DNA from: Spongilla lacustris
Taxonomy: Eukaryota; Porifera; Demospongiae; Spongillida; Spongillidae
Direction of reading: 5' to 3'
NCBI GenBank assembly: GCA_949361645.1
Contig: OX442415.1
Coordinates: 10,519,071 to 10,583,070, forward strand
DNA length: 64,000 bases
Shown here: positions 24,968 to 36,964 of the stretch, piece after piece
Layout: every line of letters starts with the position of its first letter
How positions within the stretch are numbered: position 1 is the first letter of the stretch
The notes under the pieces: model-generated
The model's database searches: none
Told to the model about the DNA's origin: nothing
The model's input: only the letters and a program-made list of their open reading frames with translations
Made by a program: the position numbers and the translations under genes

Positions 24968-25884
24968 AAAATAACATTTAACCACCATGGTATATGATTT
25001 AAACATCAACTACGAAGCAAACCTTTCATTTATAACTAACCGCAGTGAGTAAGCATTGTACTTCATAGTGTTTATTTGCCACAACCACTGGTTCTAAGTG
25101 TAACTGAGTGATACAATACTAAATATGCAACACAAGATGTTGCATTAGGAGCCAGGGACTTGGGCTTAAATATACTCATTGCTCTCACGTTATTAGTAAA
25201 GCTGTCTGTGAACATCTGTTATGATTTGTGGAACGACTACATTACATAACCTTTATTAAAAAACTAATTCAAGCCATGTTGAAGCCTGCTAATTGTATTC
25301 TTGAAAGTTGCTTGATAGCTTTACATATTCTATATAACTCTAGGTGATGAGGCCACCAGTGTGTTTGCAACAGTGGTATTTCTAATATCACTCTGGCATG
25401 AGACAAAATGCCAGTGCAACTCTGCACATGCACATGCATACATAACAATAAATTATAGAAAGTCATAAGAGGAAGGTTATAGTACAAAGAATCATTCCGT
25501 GCTCTGTGGAAGCATTTATTCCCATTTGAAACAATGTTTCTGGCCTGACATTTTTGAAAGCATCATCTCTTATCACAAAAAGCAGCTTTTCTCAATTCCC
25601 GCACAATCCAACTGCAAGTGCCAAAATTGCTAATACCATGTCCAGAGCAGGCACAAGAGACATGTACTGTGGATGCCATCAAAAGTAAGGGGGATTTATC
25701 TGTACCTGATCACAATGTCCTAATATCCGAGGCAATGATAAATGACGCACACCATCCTCCAGCATGATGCTGTTGCATTGAAGATGTCGATTGAGAATGT
25801 GTCACGGAAGTAATCCTAGATCCATGCATTATATATATATATATATATATATAATATTTATATCCCTGTAATTGTTTTCAGGTT
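24968..25884. repeat. Segmental duplication, copy B, 3' flank part
   Basis: Sequence from 'aaataacatttaaccaccatgg' to about 25845 aligns collinearly with 37981-38850. After a short TA-rich stretch, 'tttgtgtgacctggatcaccag' (25882 onward) aligns with 44005 onward. Together with the P450 exons this forms one duplicated block of at least 3 kb. Confidence 0.8.
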
Positions 25885-26375
25885 TGTGTGACCTGGATCA
25901 CCAGTTTCGTTTTTTTATGCTAGCTAGTGCATATTTAAAATGATCTAAATGATTTTACATGCATTTATGGGCAAACTCTCACCCCAGAACTGATAAATTC
26001 CCCCCTTTGTTTCTCCTAGCCACCTCAAGCATCAGGGTCAATACAACTTAGCCTCCATTTGTATTTGAACAGCCCAGTTGTCAATATTAAAGCAGATGGG
26101 ATTACATATAGGCCATTTCGTACACATGCATATGCATGTGTACGCACTACGCATTCCGACTCCAGAATTCGGCATGTGGTCACCTGTTTCTGTCGATGTC
26201 ACAAACTGACCAATACAATGTAATGCATGTAGTACTTGACTTAATTAAGAGTGCTAAGTATCACAATTTGACTATAATATTGTATGAATATGCAGACAAA
26301 TATAGACATGTAATTAAATGTATGCAGTGGATCATACAAAAAGTACAGTACCATGAATATATATATAAATGAGTC

Positions 26376-29122
26376 CTACTTTCTGAGTCGCAGAGTACAT
26401 ACAACATTGCCATCAGGCTTTACTGTGGCTCGCTGCACCACACAGATTTTGTAGTCAGACGGAAGTGAAACTTCGAAGGTTTGAAGCAGTCTGCAAAAAA
26501 TCATCTTAGCTTCAATCTGCAAAGAAATGGCAAGAGTTAAGCATGCTATGGATACTAATGTACCATCGGAACATTGCGAAGTGCCTTCCAATACAGGATC
26601 GACGTCCAACACCAAATGGTGAGAATATAAAGGGACTGGGCCTGAGGAAGAAGAAATTTTCATGGAAGATATGCAAGTTGTTGTAAGGTATTAGTTGGGA
26701 TATTAAACACACTTTTGGTTTTCAGGGTCAAAGCGAGCAGGGTTGAAAGTGTCCGGGTCATTAAAATGTTGAGACATTCGACTTGTAGCACCTATTATTG
26801 TCTGAAAGCAGATTTATTGACATGCCCAATATTAACGCATTGCAACAGGAACCTCATAAGCTGAGCTGTATATTGAAACAGCAGTATACTTACAGCCATT
26901 TTAGTCCCTTCTGGGACATGATAACCATTCAAACAAACCCCGCCTACAGGAGAGTCTTTGAACGTAGCGAGAACAGGTCCATGTAATCTTAAGGTTTCTT
27001 GAAATTATCTAAAAGTAAAAACACAGATACAAATTCATTCACCAAACTTCACTTGTAACATGCGAATTTAAAAGAGGTGCCATTTGGACATCAAAAGTGT
27101 TTTTTGATATTTCCCCTTCGTCGTGTCTCGTTAAGGTATAATAACTATCCAAAATCAGCGTGTCAGAATTAAAGCCTAGAGCAGCAACATACAGTTCTAC
27201 TTGCTGCGCTGCTGCATGCAAATTATGCATCAGCAGCCACATGTCTCATTTATCCAGCTATTTTTTTTTTTAATGTAGTTTTAACCAAATGCACAGGATC
27301 AGTGTGAGTAACAAAATTGCAAATGATTTTGTCTCACCTGCTCAGTGTACTTGAGCTTCTCCAAGTCCTCAGCACTCACTGTGGTCTTGTTCCCAAACAC
27401 CTCATCAATCTCTGCCAGCAGCCTCTCCAACACATCAGGATGCTGGTGGACCAGTAACAAGGCAAAGGACAATGTATTAGCTGTCGTCTCCTGGCCTGTA
27501 TATAGGAGAACATACATGTAAGAGGTGATGGCAGCATATTGATGATAATGCTTTTACCAGCAACATAGAAGGTGGTGAATTCATCCACCAGTGACTCTAT
27601 ATCAGAAGTCTCATCAGTGCCTGTGGGACACACATACAACATACATTACAGGTGGAAAGATACAAATGACACCACCTACTGGCCACTTTGAGGATACATG
27701 TGAGGATATCATTGGGCACATCCACTCCACTGTTCAATGCTTTGATCCTCTTCAGAATGCACTCCCTACCAATTGTACGGAGAGCTCTGACTGTATCACA
27801 GTATCCCTCAATCTCGAATGGATGGAGATACTGCAGCAGAAAACCCCCAGTTAACCAATGTAATCATTACATGAGTTTTAATGCAACTCATGGACATATC
27901 ATACATCATACAATTGATCCTTTCCTATAACACTTTTGTACTTCAAAAATTAAGTAGACAAAAATTGCAACTTCTTTCATAAAATCGAATGTTAGAATTA
28001 GAAGTTCATTCTAGTATACAATCTGGTTTGCATATTGGAATGCCAATGCCAGCCAATACAATAAATTTATCTATGCAGAAAATTGGGCACATCAGAAATT
28101 TATAATATGGAATATCAAGTACAATGTGTTTGCATGTGATCAAGGGCAAGAGATGAGCAATTTTTGTGCAAGAGCCAACTGAACCATACATACACATGAT
28201 GCAGTGATGATCAAATTTGTTTGGGCCACTCTTTTCATTTCTCTTGCCAAACTATAGATGGCAGTTTCATGTGGCAGAGAACTATCAATGAGTTCACTGA
28301 GGCATTGTAGAATGCCAGCAAACAAATACCATTTGGTTGCAAGTGGATGTTGTAATTGTGGCCACAAAACTGGATTCCATAATTACAATCTTTTTTTTTC
28401 CACACAACCAGCCCAAGCAAAAATATTTCAACTTCAGAATGTGCCGCAACAAATTGTACATGTATTGCAAACCTTATAAAATGGGTAGCGTAGCTGCTTC
28501 ATGATGCCATTAAATATAGTTTCAATGAGGCACTCCACTTGAATCTGATGTCCCTTGTCTGGAGATTTTCCACTCCATTCTGTTGCCAAGTCACACATGA
28601 AGGCCACCTAAATGTAGTGCACAGTTCCAGCAATGAATAAAATTAGTAACAGCTATGCATACAATTCTTTGTCAAATTTTCCTGAACAGACTTATCCAAT
28701 TTAAATTGGGTTATATAATTTTTCAAATTATAGATATTGTAATTAGACTCCACGGCATTGAATAAGAAATCAAAACCAATTTTACATTTCAGTAACAGAC
28801 AAAAAAACAGCTTAATGACCTTGCTGATAACGTCGACAGTTGCAATGCTGAAGTGCTGTATCATGGGTACCTGTGTCTTCCCATCAGCCAATGGTCTGAG
28901 CTGATTAAGAAATGTATCCACACACTCCCCAAACATGGGAATCAGACTCTTCATGTTGCTGCAAGTAACACACATAATAAATACATGTACAATTACTCCC
29001 TCTTCACTCAAAATTGCCATGCCTATACCTTTTGCTGAAATCTGGATCACACATTCTCCTACATTGTACGTGGCTTCCACTTTTCATAATCTCTTATCAC
29101 AAGCAAACTCTTCCTTGCAAAT
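26376..29122 (-). pseudogene. CYP46-like cytochrome P450, copy B (exons 5-13), degenerate
   Basis: Minus-strand exons: 29029-29122 (YEKW segment), 28820-28958, 28473-28607, 27680-27830, 27558-27620, 27338-27495, 26894-27008, 26713-26801, 26572-26641, 26376-26516. Motifs are in P450 order: I-helix AGQETTANTLSF, K-helix ETLRLHGP (ExxR), NPARFDPE, and heme loop FSPFGVGRRSCIGRHFAM with the cysteine ligand. The pattern best fits CYP46A, cholesterol 24-hydroxylase, a membrane-bound microsomal enzyme. Damage: the donor after the heme exon is TT instead of GT (26571-26570), while copy A has GT. The ExxR exon has one extra A (run 27002-27004) that shifts the frame. Exon 5 carries about 7 extra bases that shift the frame. 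The N-terminal exons 1-4 are absent nearby. Some indels lie in homopolymers, so sequencing error is possible. Confidence 0.85.
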
Positions 29123-29129
29123 CTGCAAG

Positions 29130-30170
29130 GATAAACATATATGTGTACAAATACACAGAACCTATGCATATATCAGTGACATGTGTGAGTTCCAAATGGA
29201 GAGTATCGAAATGGTAACGTTGTTACTAAGTTGTAACAAATATCAATATCAATATCATTTTGCCTGCTCGCAATAGGAGTCCCAATCATCAGAGTCTCGA
29301 TCGAACTGCCCGTGTAGAGACATGCTCGATATCTGGCCACGCATATGGGCGAGAAAAACGGTTATAGTGTTACGTCGCCACGTCGATTGGGCGGCCTACA
29401 TACTATTTATTGTACCAATGTACATGTACATATACAGTATACAAGGTTGTGAACAAGTTGAATGTCCCTATATAGTCTGTCGATCGTAAAAATTTAAATA
29501 GCTATTGGAATAGGAAGTGTTTACATTAACGTTACGTATATCATTGGTATATGCATGGAAGACCGTCGACGTTACCGCTTATAATGCATTCATATAGCTA
29601 TTATCGGTGGTTTTACGTTGCAAACACCAATGCTGCATGGCTTCTTTTCGGGCAAGGTGTCCCGCCGTTTCTTCGTTGGTGAAGTTTAGGATCAACAGCA
29701 ATGTGCTTCTCCCACGTGTATAAAATCCAAGAGTGGACAGTAATGAGATTATAATACGGCACAAATTGCCTTTCTTGTTTCATTACACAATGCATGATCG
29801 TATGGCAACGCACATGCAGCCAGACATGCAGCCAGACATGCAGCCAGACATGCAGCAACCACAACCAACTCTAGGTTCTTCGTTCGTTCATTGAGATGTC
29901 ACGCGTGTCATTGTCAGATTTGTATAGGGTGAAGTGACAAAATCTTATAGGTTCTGTAGTGTTCATCAGGTAATTTTGAATCCATTGGCATTGTGATCCG
30001 CAATTGCGTGTCTAAAACAGCTCAGCCGGTTAATTCTTCCGGAGTTGTGTTTTGGGTTGGTATATAATGTTTATTGTTAACATGCAGAATGACATGCATC
30101 TGATTCAAGCAACCGTTGCCTTGCATGTTGACATCATATATAAATGACGCAACAAGAATTCTTGCCCGGA
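29130..30170. other. No gene; short minisatellite
   Basis: The 12 bp unit agccagacatgc repeats about 3.3 times at 29816-29856. Around it a minus-strand frame (about 29613-29864) reads through the repeat as HVWL repeats and is not convincing. Nothing else could be supported. Confidence 0.5.
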
Positions 30171-30177
30171 CCCACTC

Positions 30178-30909
30178 TTAATACCGCATCCGCGAGTAAA
30201 GTGGGTAAATTTAAGCCGTTTTGGGGGGAAGTAAAAAAACTAAAAGGTCCGCTGATGGGTATTTTTGTTTTCAAATACAGTAATGTGAAAGTACAACTCT
30301 TGAGACAACATTGGATGCATTTTGTGAGAGATCATTCAGCTCGCTGGATGCTACAAATGCGGCGATATAAAAGGGGTCCTTCCGATGAAACCTTAATTCA
30401 TCATCATAGAAAAATGGCAATAATCACATTGTATAAGCCAAGTTGAACTATTACACATTTCAATCGATTTTCAGTCGTAAGCGATGTATTTTTTTAACTG
30501 TGTGCATGTGTTATATCGTGTCTAAATAACTCTATACATTTCCGCGTGCGTTTAAACTTGGATGCTTTTCACGATGTTTTGCGAGTCTTCATGCACATGT
30601 AATTTTAATTATTAGGGAAACTAAGAGCTGCATTGATATAGATGGCTCATGTATGCTTATGAATTTACAGTCAAGAAGGGAAGGGGTGCAAAATGATAAA
30701 ATGATAAGTGTAGTACCGCAATATGCCTATTTAAAGTGTGTGCATCAAAACTGCGATCGTTGCAGCTCATAAATTATAATGTGAACATAGTGTAAAAGGT
30801 TACTCTACTTATTTTACAACCAGTACCTGTGATTTTATTGCTAGCGGATCTTTTAGGTTTTTAGTTTCCCCTAAATTTGTACCCACTTAACTCACGGATG
30901 TGGTATTAA
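30178..30909. mobile_element. TTAA-type element A, complete copy (empty site for the foldback)
   Basis: It is bounded by TTAA at 30178-30181 and 30906-30909. The termini are inverted: TACCGCATCCGCGAGTAAAG on the left, and GGTATTAATG preceded by the reverse complement of the left end (ctcacggatgtggta) on the right, extending over about 80 bp including 'aaactaaaaggtccgctgatg' and its mirror. It resembles a piggyBac-like MITE. The 100-codon frame inside (30144-30446) is shared only with the other copy and is not a recognisable protein. Confidence 0.8.
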
Positions 30910-31250
30910 TGATAGCTTAACTTGTTGAGGATAGTCGCGTGTCGTCTTCCTAGAAAGAAGCAGTTGACATATATTCATGCATGTAATCATAAGCCAATTA
31001 TATCGTCGTGCGTGCTTATATACATATTACTGAGCCTGAGGTAGTATTGAATCGGGTTATAGGTATTACTTTAAACAGGGTCAAAATGTCATTGTTACAT
31101 ATACTAGAAACCCAAACACTTTTAATATACATATTTGTCTACAAGCTGTGCCTTCTGCAGCGTGAACTTCGATTTACCCTGCATGCATACAAGTACACTA
31201 TAACTTACTTATACCAGAGATAATAAGACCAATATGCCTAGGCAACTGAT

Positions 31251-31348
31251 CCCCCCCCCCCCCCCCCCCCCCCCCCACCCCAAATGCCTAGGCATATGGG
31301 TCCGGGTAATTATATGTACATCCAGGCATCTTGGTCCGGGTAGGGGCG

Positions 31349-31376
<28 letters not shown>
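31251..31376. repeat. Poly-C and poly-G tracts in inverted arrangement
   Basis: A C run of about 26 bases (31251-31276) and a G run of about 26 (31351-31376) face each other across about 75 bp. That spacer carries two near-copies of 'atgcctaggca...tccgggta'. They can pair into a GC hairpin or form G4/i-motif structures. Confidence 0.85.
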
Positions 31377-31379
<3 letters not shown>

Positions 31380-31573
31380 TTTAGTCCTGATGCATATGTC
31401 ACAGGAAAATTGGCATCCCAGTTCAGTTGGTAGTTGATATTATCATTATATGCTCTTCTTTGGTAATCTCTAAAACCTAAGATGATATGCTGATGCTGCT
31501 ACACTGTTTTTCACATTCTAGTAAGCCATCACTGATGAAATCCTTCTCATAAAAAACTTCTTTTATTTCTTAC

Positions 31574-31750
31574 CCACTGGCACAGCTCATCTAGGTCATA
31601 AGGACTCATGAGGAAATAAGTGTTCCCAAGTACATGAACAGGCTTCAACTTAGTTTTGGTGGATCTGCACCACACTTTAAGCAAAACAAAATGCTGTTCC
31701 GATGTATGATTGGACTCATATCCAGAAGTGGCCCCTACATACGCGGTCAT
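31574..31750 (-). CDS. Putative first exon, unrecognised protein
   Basis: From ATG at 31750 the frame reads MTAYVGATSGYESNHTSEQH, then FVLLKVWCRSTKTKLKPVHV..., ending ...DELCQW at a GTAAGA donor (phase 0). That is 59 codons. The composition looks like a folded globular domain. The upstream sequence also offers an acceptor (aaatcag) directly before the ATG, so it may be an internal exon. No downstream exon was found before the poly-G tract at 31376. Confidence 0.35.
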
Positions 31751-31869
31751 CCTGATTTTTATTTCACATTGAATTTTAAAGATGTTTAAAAATCGATTTG
31801 AATATGCATTTTTCATGAAATTATCATTAAGCACTCTTTTACTAAATCAAGACAAATAAATTAATTTCA

Positions 31870-33885
31870 ACCACGCATAATTTATTCATATATGTATTTA
31901 AAAGATGACGCAAGATGTTATAAATATCATCTATAATACGTTTTTAATAATTCACGACGTTAAACTTTTGCTCACGTGCACATGTAACATTGATTTAATT
32001 TTATAATACAGCGTGCCAAGAGGGTGTGGCAGTACGATACTACTGCGGTACGCCCACGCATGCAGTGTATGTGCATGGATTGAAAAGTCAGTTAGCTGAT
32101 AAATAAATAATGCAACGCATGCTGATAGGGACTTCTGCGTGCTAGAGTATGAACCAAACATTCAGAAATCATGCGTGCACACATGCAATATGTGATCAGC
32201 TCGTAGCTCGAACCAAGGATTATTAACTATTACAATCCTTGATCGAACCCAGTGGATTTATAATATTCGATGTGTCGTACCACGTGGAATGCCTCATGTC
32301 ATTCTCTTTGTCAGTAGCACTCGCGGCATTACTTTCAAAGTAGTTGTCTGTTTCAATAATTATACGGCAATACACATGGAAAAGCTCGCCGATATTTATA
32401 GGACTCTATTGCCAGCCTGCATGGTAACCTCGCAAAACGCTCATTACAATTTCCACGCTTTTCTTGTTCATTTTACTAGTTACGAGCATTATCCGTGCAT
32501 GCATGCGATGGTGCTCCAATTATGCTGGATTAATTAAGTGTGCATTAAGCAAGACAATACGGTGCAAGATAACATGACTGCACTGCTGCTAATGAATGCT
32601 TTGAAGTGCAATTCACCCACATACGCGAAGACAGTCAAACCAGCTCTCATCTGCATGCATGGAAAATGCATGATGAATTAAGAGATTAGCTGCCCATACC
32701 AATTGCACTGATGCATGGATGCATGTGTATTCGCTGTTATACATAATCAGTAGGCCTGCATAATTTGTGCATGTGCACCTACTGATAATTATAAAGGTGC
32801 ACGCATTCCGTGCATGATACATGTATATATATATATGGATACAATGCAGAGTGCAGCAGATAGTATGCAGGCATCGTTTCCTTGCAACTACACTGGTTAT
32901 GACGGTAACAAAGGTCATGCAGGTATTGGCATCTGTTTACTACTACTATATTTCCTTTACAATTCACATGATATAGTGGGATATGTGTTCAGTTGATTTA
33001 TATGACCAAATATGCATGGTTGATTCGATTGATGACTCCAGATTAAAAGTGACACTGTCAATAAACCGGCCTAATGTTCGTGCAAAGGTGATCTGCGAGT
33101 ATATGTACTGATTGCATGCATGCAGGAAATGTGAGCGATCAACGCAAGGTATAATAAGTTATTAATAATCGAATTGGTTCATAAACCATTGCCAAATCGT
33201 TGCTGTCGGTCATTTTGGCCATAAACAGAGTTACGGAAGAACAAAACGAAGTCAAACAGTGGGTATCGTAGCCGCCATTGCAACGGACGAATCTACAGAT
33301 AAGAAGCGCAACGCTGAGCAGGTCGAAAAACGTACAGTGTCCAATTGAGGTTACTAGAGACACGTTGACCAGCAAGAATGAGACTACAAAAGCTCATCCA
33401 CAGAAATGATATAGATTCGCCACCAGTTCATGCACATGTAGCTTGTTTACCATTAAACCTGGCTGCATGTGTGTAGTTAAATGATACTAAATGTTATTAA
33501 ATATTTATGGCAAAGTTTTTTTTTCTCCCAACGATTAAATAATACATGAAACGCAACCGATTGTTTACTCGGCATCAGTGTCTTTACCAGGGACCCACAC
33601 ACGCGCCGGATCTGATCGTCGAATGTATATGTCCATATCAACTCCACTGTAGTGTGTTTACTATTCACAGGCCGGTGTAGGGAGTTTTTGGAATCGAAAA
33701 AAAGAAACAGCTCCAAAACACCACAGAGCAGGGTAAGGTGGATACCCAACTTGGCGAGAAATAGTTGTCACCGACGCCATGTTTTCACCTCGACCCTGGC
33801 CCTCGCGTAAACAACGTATTATCAAAAGTGGTTGTAATATCCCCCCCCCCCCCCCCCCCCCCCACGTTCTAATTATGACAAGCCG
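31870..33885. other. No secure gene
   Basis: Mostly AT-rich. A minus-strand stretch at about 33590-33770 has a well-placed ATG (aaaacATGgcg at 33765) but the frame ends after 39 codons; a second frame through the same DNA ends at a GTAAAG donor. It could be a damaged first exon. A poly-C tract lies at 33841-33862. Confidence 0.35.
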
Positions 33886-33892
33886 TTCTTAT

Positions 33893-34585
33893 ATTGCAGT
33901 TTACCTTACATAACACTGTATCTACAACATCCGGAAATTTCTGAGTCCGATGAGTGTTTAGGTCCAAACACTGCACTTTGTTTAGGTTATAAATTAACAA
34001 TTGTTTAGGGCCTAAACTGTACATGTAGGTCCTAAACCATGCAAGCCATGCCCATATATGGGCGCGTTCACATGGCAATACGACATATATGTATGCACTA
34101 GACACGCAAATGCATACCATATAGTGATTGATTTAAATCAGAGATAATATATAGATGAGCGCACTCTTAAATTAAGTGTTTAGAATACTAGTACCGGTAC
34201 TCGCGCTTATGTACTCAATCGCACTATGGTCGGCAATGGTCTATGGAGTACTATTAAAACGATCGGACACTCACCAACATGTCATTGCCGACCTCCAATG
34301 AGTTAGATCGTTGCACTCGGGACTGTTCAAAAAATATTCAGACGCGTACTGCGCACGCGCACCACATGGCTACTCTAGTAGTATCCTTATGCAGCTGATG
34401 CATTAAGGCCTGGAAACGAGAGATGGGCGGACATGTCGTATTGCCGTGGGTTTATATTAGGACCTAAACAAAGTGTTTAGGACCTAAACACTCGTCGTGT
34501 TCGGCCGCTTCGGCGTACTGCTAATTCGGACTCAGAAATTTCCAGATGTTGTTGAGACAGTGTTTTACGTGTATAGTTGCGCCAT
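33893..34585. mobile_element. Imperfect foldback element with 'aggtcctaaac' repeats
   Basis: The left arm (33893-34000) contains 'acaacatccggaaatttctgagtccga' split by mismatches, 'tgagtgtttaggtc' and 'ctttgtttagg'. The right arm (34450-34585) is its reverse complement. The phrase '(t)aggtcctaaac' or its complement occurs at least five times. 'catggcaatacgacata' at 34071 mirrors 'catgtcgtattgccgtgg' at 34433. No coding capacity. It lies just upstream of the GPCR gene. Confidence 0.65.
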
Positions 34586-34679
34586 GCATGACGTGTTGCG
34601 CTCATCTCAAGTACACAGCCCTCGCGCCTACATGCACGTAGCACCTTCCATGCATTATACTTCTCCACATCCGGCAATT

Positions 34680-34692
34680 ATATATATATAAT
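34680..34692 (+). promoter_or_regulatory. TATA-rich element upstream of the GPCR gene
   Basis: 'tatatatatataatg' lies about 85 bp before the GPCR start codon and is a plausible core promoter. It is only a compositional signal. Confidence 0.25.
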
Positions 34693-34772
34693 GATAATAC
34701 AACTTCATCAGTATAGACGTGTTATATCGTTATAGGCAGTGACAAAAGGCTTACGGTGATTCAGGGCTGAAG

Positions 34773-35759
34773 ATGAATAATTGCTCCGAAAATCATTCTG
34801 AAAGCATCAGTACGCAAAACTGCAACTCAAACCTCACATATGCAGGAGAAGCCGGAGTTGAAATAGCAATCCCAATTTTGAATCTTGCCCTTATTGTATT
34901 GACCTTGTTGCTGGGATCTGGGATCATCTACTGTGTTTACCACAACAAGACGTTGCGAGATCCTGTCTCTGTTTTAATTGTCTCAGTAGCTGCAACTTTG
35001 ATGGTCTTAACAATTGTATACTCCCTTTACAGCTTATCCATTCTCACCGACTTACCGTTAATCGGAGACTGTAATAATCTATCGGGAAACATCATCTTAA
35101 TTGTGATAACATTTCACTTTTTCTTTGTTTGTTTCACGATTGGACTAATTGCTACTGTGCAGCTCTTGACCATAAAATACGGTCGAAAGCGAGTGACTAA
35201 ACAAAAGGTGATTCCAGTCTTCGCTGCTCTCGTGTTCCTAGCCATGGTGCTATCTATTGTGGATAATGTGGCGGATAATATTTCTACACACTCCACCAGC
35301 CGCATAAAGATCCGCGGATCGGTCTGCGCACTTAATGTTAGTACTGCCAACCCCATCTTTGCAATATCCATAATGTTGGGCTACGTCATTCCATTAACTG
35401 TGACCTTAGTGATGTCCTGCGCAACACATCGCACGTTAAAGAACTGTGTCGTCGAAATGGACACCGACCACAGCGTAGTCAGATCAGTCCTCGTTATGAG
35501 CGTTGTTACCGTTTTACTGTGCTTTGTCAGCAAGATTCCATTATTTGGTTTGATTGCCTGGGCATACAATGTCAGCAGTGTAAGGAATTTTGCATATCTG
35601 ATTGTGTCGCTCCAGGCATCTCTGGACCCCCCTTGTACTCTGCTCCTGTTCATCACCATCCACAAAACCATCCGCCACACAGTTGCTGAACTGTTTGGGA
35701 AATTATATACCAACCTGGTCAAGGCTAAAGCTATGGCTGCATGCATATGTATTCTCTGA
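34773..35759 (+). CDS. Single-exon 7TM receptor, rhodopsin-like GPCR
   Basis: 328 residues from ATG 34773, without introns. The N-terminus (residues 1-28) carries three N-glycosylation sequons (NCS, NHS, NLT). Seven hydrophobic helices fall at about 30-56, 63-90, 104-134, 145-165, 193-216, 236-262 and 272-296. Cys100 at the top of helix 3 and Cys185 in extracellular loop 2 are placed for the conserved class A disulfide. The DRY motif is replaced by KYG (residues 135-137 in TIKYGRKR) and NPxxY by DPPCT (285-289), so it is a divergent orphan receptor. The short basic C-terminus (HKTIRHTVAELF) could be helix 8. It probably signals through G proteins at the plasma membrane; no ligand can be inferred. 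It stands alone between repeat elements. Confidence 0.8.
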   Translation: MNNCSENHSESISTQNCNSNLTYAGEAGVEIAIPILNLALIVLTLLLGSGIIYCVYHNKTLRDPVSVLIVSVAATLMVLTIVYSLYSLSILTDLPLIGDCNNLSGNIILIVITFHFFFVCFTIGLIATVQLLTIKYGRKRVTKQKVIPVFAALVFLAMVLSIVDNVADNISTHSTSRIKIRGSVCALNVSTANPIFAISIMLGYVIPLTVTLVMSCATHRTLKNCVVEMDTDHSVVRSVLVMSVVTVLLCFVSKIPLFGLIAWAYNVSSVRNFAYLIVSLQASLDPPCTLLLFITIHKTIRHTVAELFGKLYTNLVKAKAMAACICIL

Positions 35760-36029
35760 TCTGGTGTGCATGTATAATAATTTTCATGTATTTGTGTCAT
35801 CTCTGTATCAACCATGTTTTCAAAGCGACGTGACTATCAGTCTTTGCAAAGCAGCACAGAAAAAAAGGTCAATAACTTGTGATCACACGTGTCATGTGAT
35901 TACCCTAATGGTACTTACACACACCCGGCTAACATTCTATCCTAACCCTCCCATCTACAATACAATCAATTGGGACCGTTTCCGAGAAAATGTGGTACTT
36001 TTATAATTATAATTATGTAATAATGTTAA

Positions 36030-36620
36030 AAAATTGCCTTGCGTTAAAATCATTGTAACTTCCAAACGGTTAAGGCTATATCGATATCCTCTTTATACCA
36101 CACCAGTTCTCTACGTTAAAATACTATTTGGGGTCTTGTACTAGTTCCGTGCATGCCAGTACTGCAACGTTCCATAACCCACGGCCAAACGTTCAAACCC
36201 TTACCTATAGATTCGTTCTGTTCGTTAATTTTGATGACTTGCGCTACGGAGATACAGTTGAACAAACTACGTCCACGTTTTCCCGCATGATTCGCGCCAA
36301 TGTTATAATCACCGCCTCCCCATAAATCCAGCAGGACGCATACAATATGCCCAAATCATTGGCGCGAATCCAGCGCGAAAAAGTGCACGTTGTTTGTTCA
36401 ACAGTATCTCCGTAACGAATGGCATAAAAATTAACGAGCAGAGCGAATCGCGAAAGTTATGCTTTATGGCGGGTTTGAACCCGGTGGGGTATTGAACGTT
36501 GCAATACTGGCACGGAACACGTACAAGGCCCCCAAATGTATTGTGCCATAGAGAAATGGTGTTGTATAAAGTGCTGAAAATAGGAAGTCGTAATGATTCA
36601 AACGCAAGGCAATTTAATAA
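36030..36620. mobile_element. Foldback element family B, copy 4
   Basis: Inner arms carry 'acggagatacagttgaacaa', 'cgattcgcgcc'-like words and 'cattggcgcgaatccagcgcg'. The outer ends 'aattgccttgcgtt' (36033) and 'aacgcaaggcaattt' (36601) are inverted. It is shorter and more diverged than the copies at 9.3-11.7 kb. Confidence 0.75.
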
Positions 36621-36699
36621 CATTAATGACATCATAATTGCGCGCGGTCATCGATTTTCTCCGAGTATGTGCTTCATTCATTATTCTTCTCGTGGTGTT

Positions 36700-36960
36700 T
36701 CGTGGTCAGGTGCAATAGGTACGTGTAGGCTGGCCACCTCACGCAACTTGGCAGTTGCCATCTTTGGCTCACAAGTGACAGCCCTGCACTCTTATTTGAA
36801 GGACCGTTAGCTTTGAGGATGCTTCGTGACAAAATGAGGACGCGGTGCGCTCGGAAGGCAATGTGAACTGTGAAGGGTGTCGTTATACGCTGAATAGCTC
36901 CGTGGAAGATTATCCGTGGAATTCGCGATCAAGGACTACATGGTCATGGATATTTTGTCT
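36700..36960. repeat. Dispersed repeat E, copy 2
   Basis: Diverged copy of 545-935; shares 'ggtacgtgtaggctggccacctcacgc' split by one mismatch, 'gctcggaagg' and 'gctgaatagctc'. No continuous frame. Confidence 0.5.
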
Positions 36961-36964
36961 ACAC

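Noticed and set aside
30144..30446. 100-codon frame inside element A
   Set aside because: It is not preserved in the second copy (stops and indels) and resembles no known protein.
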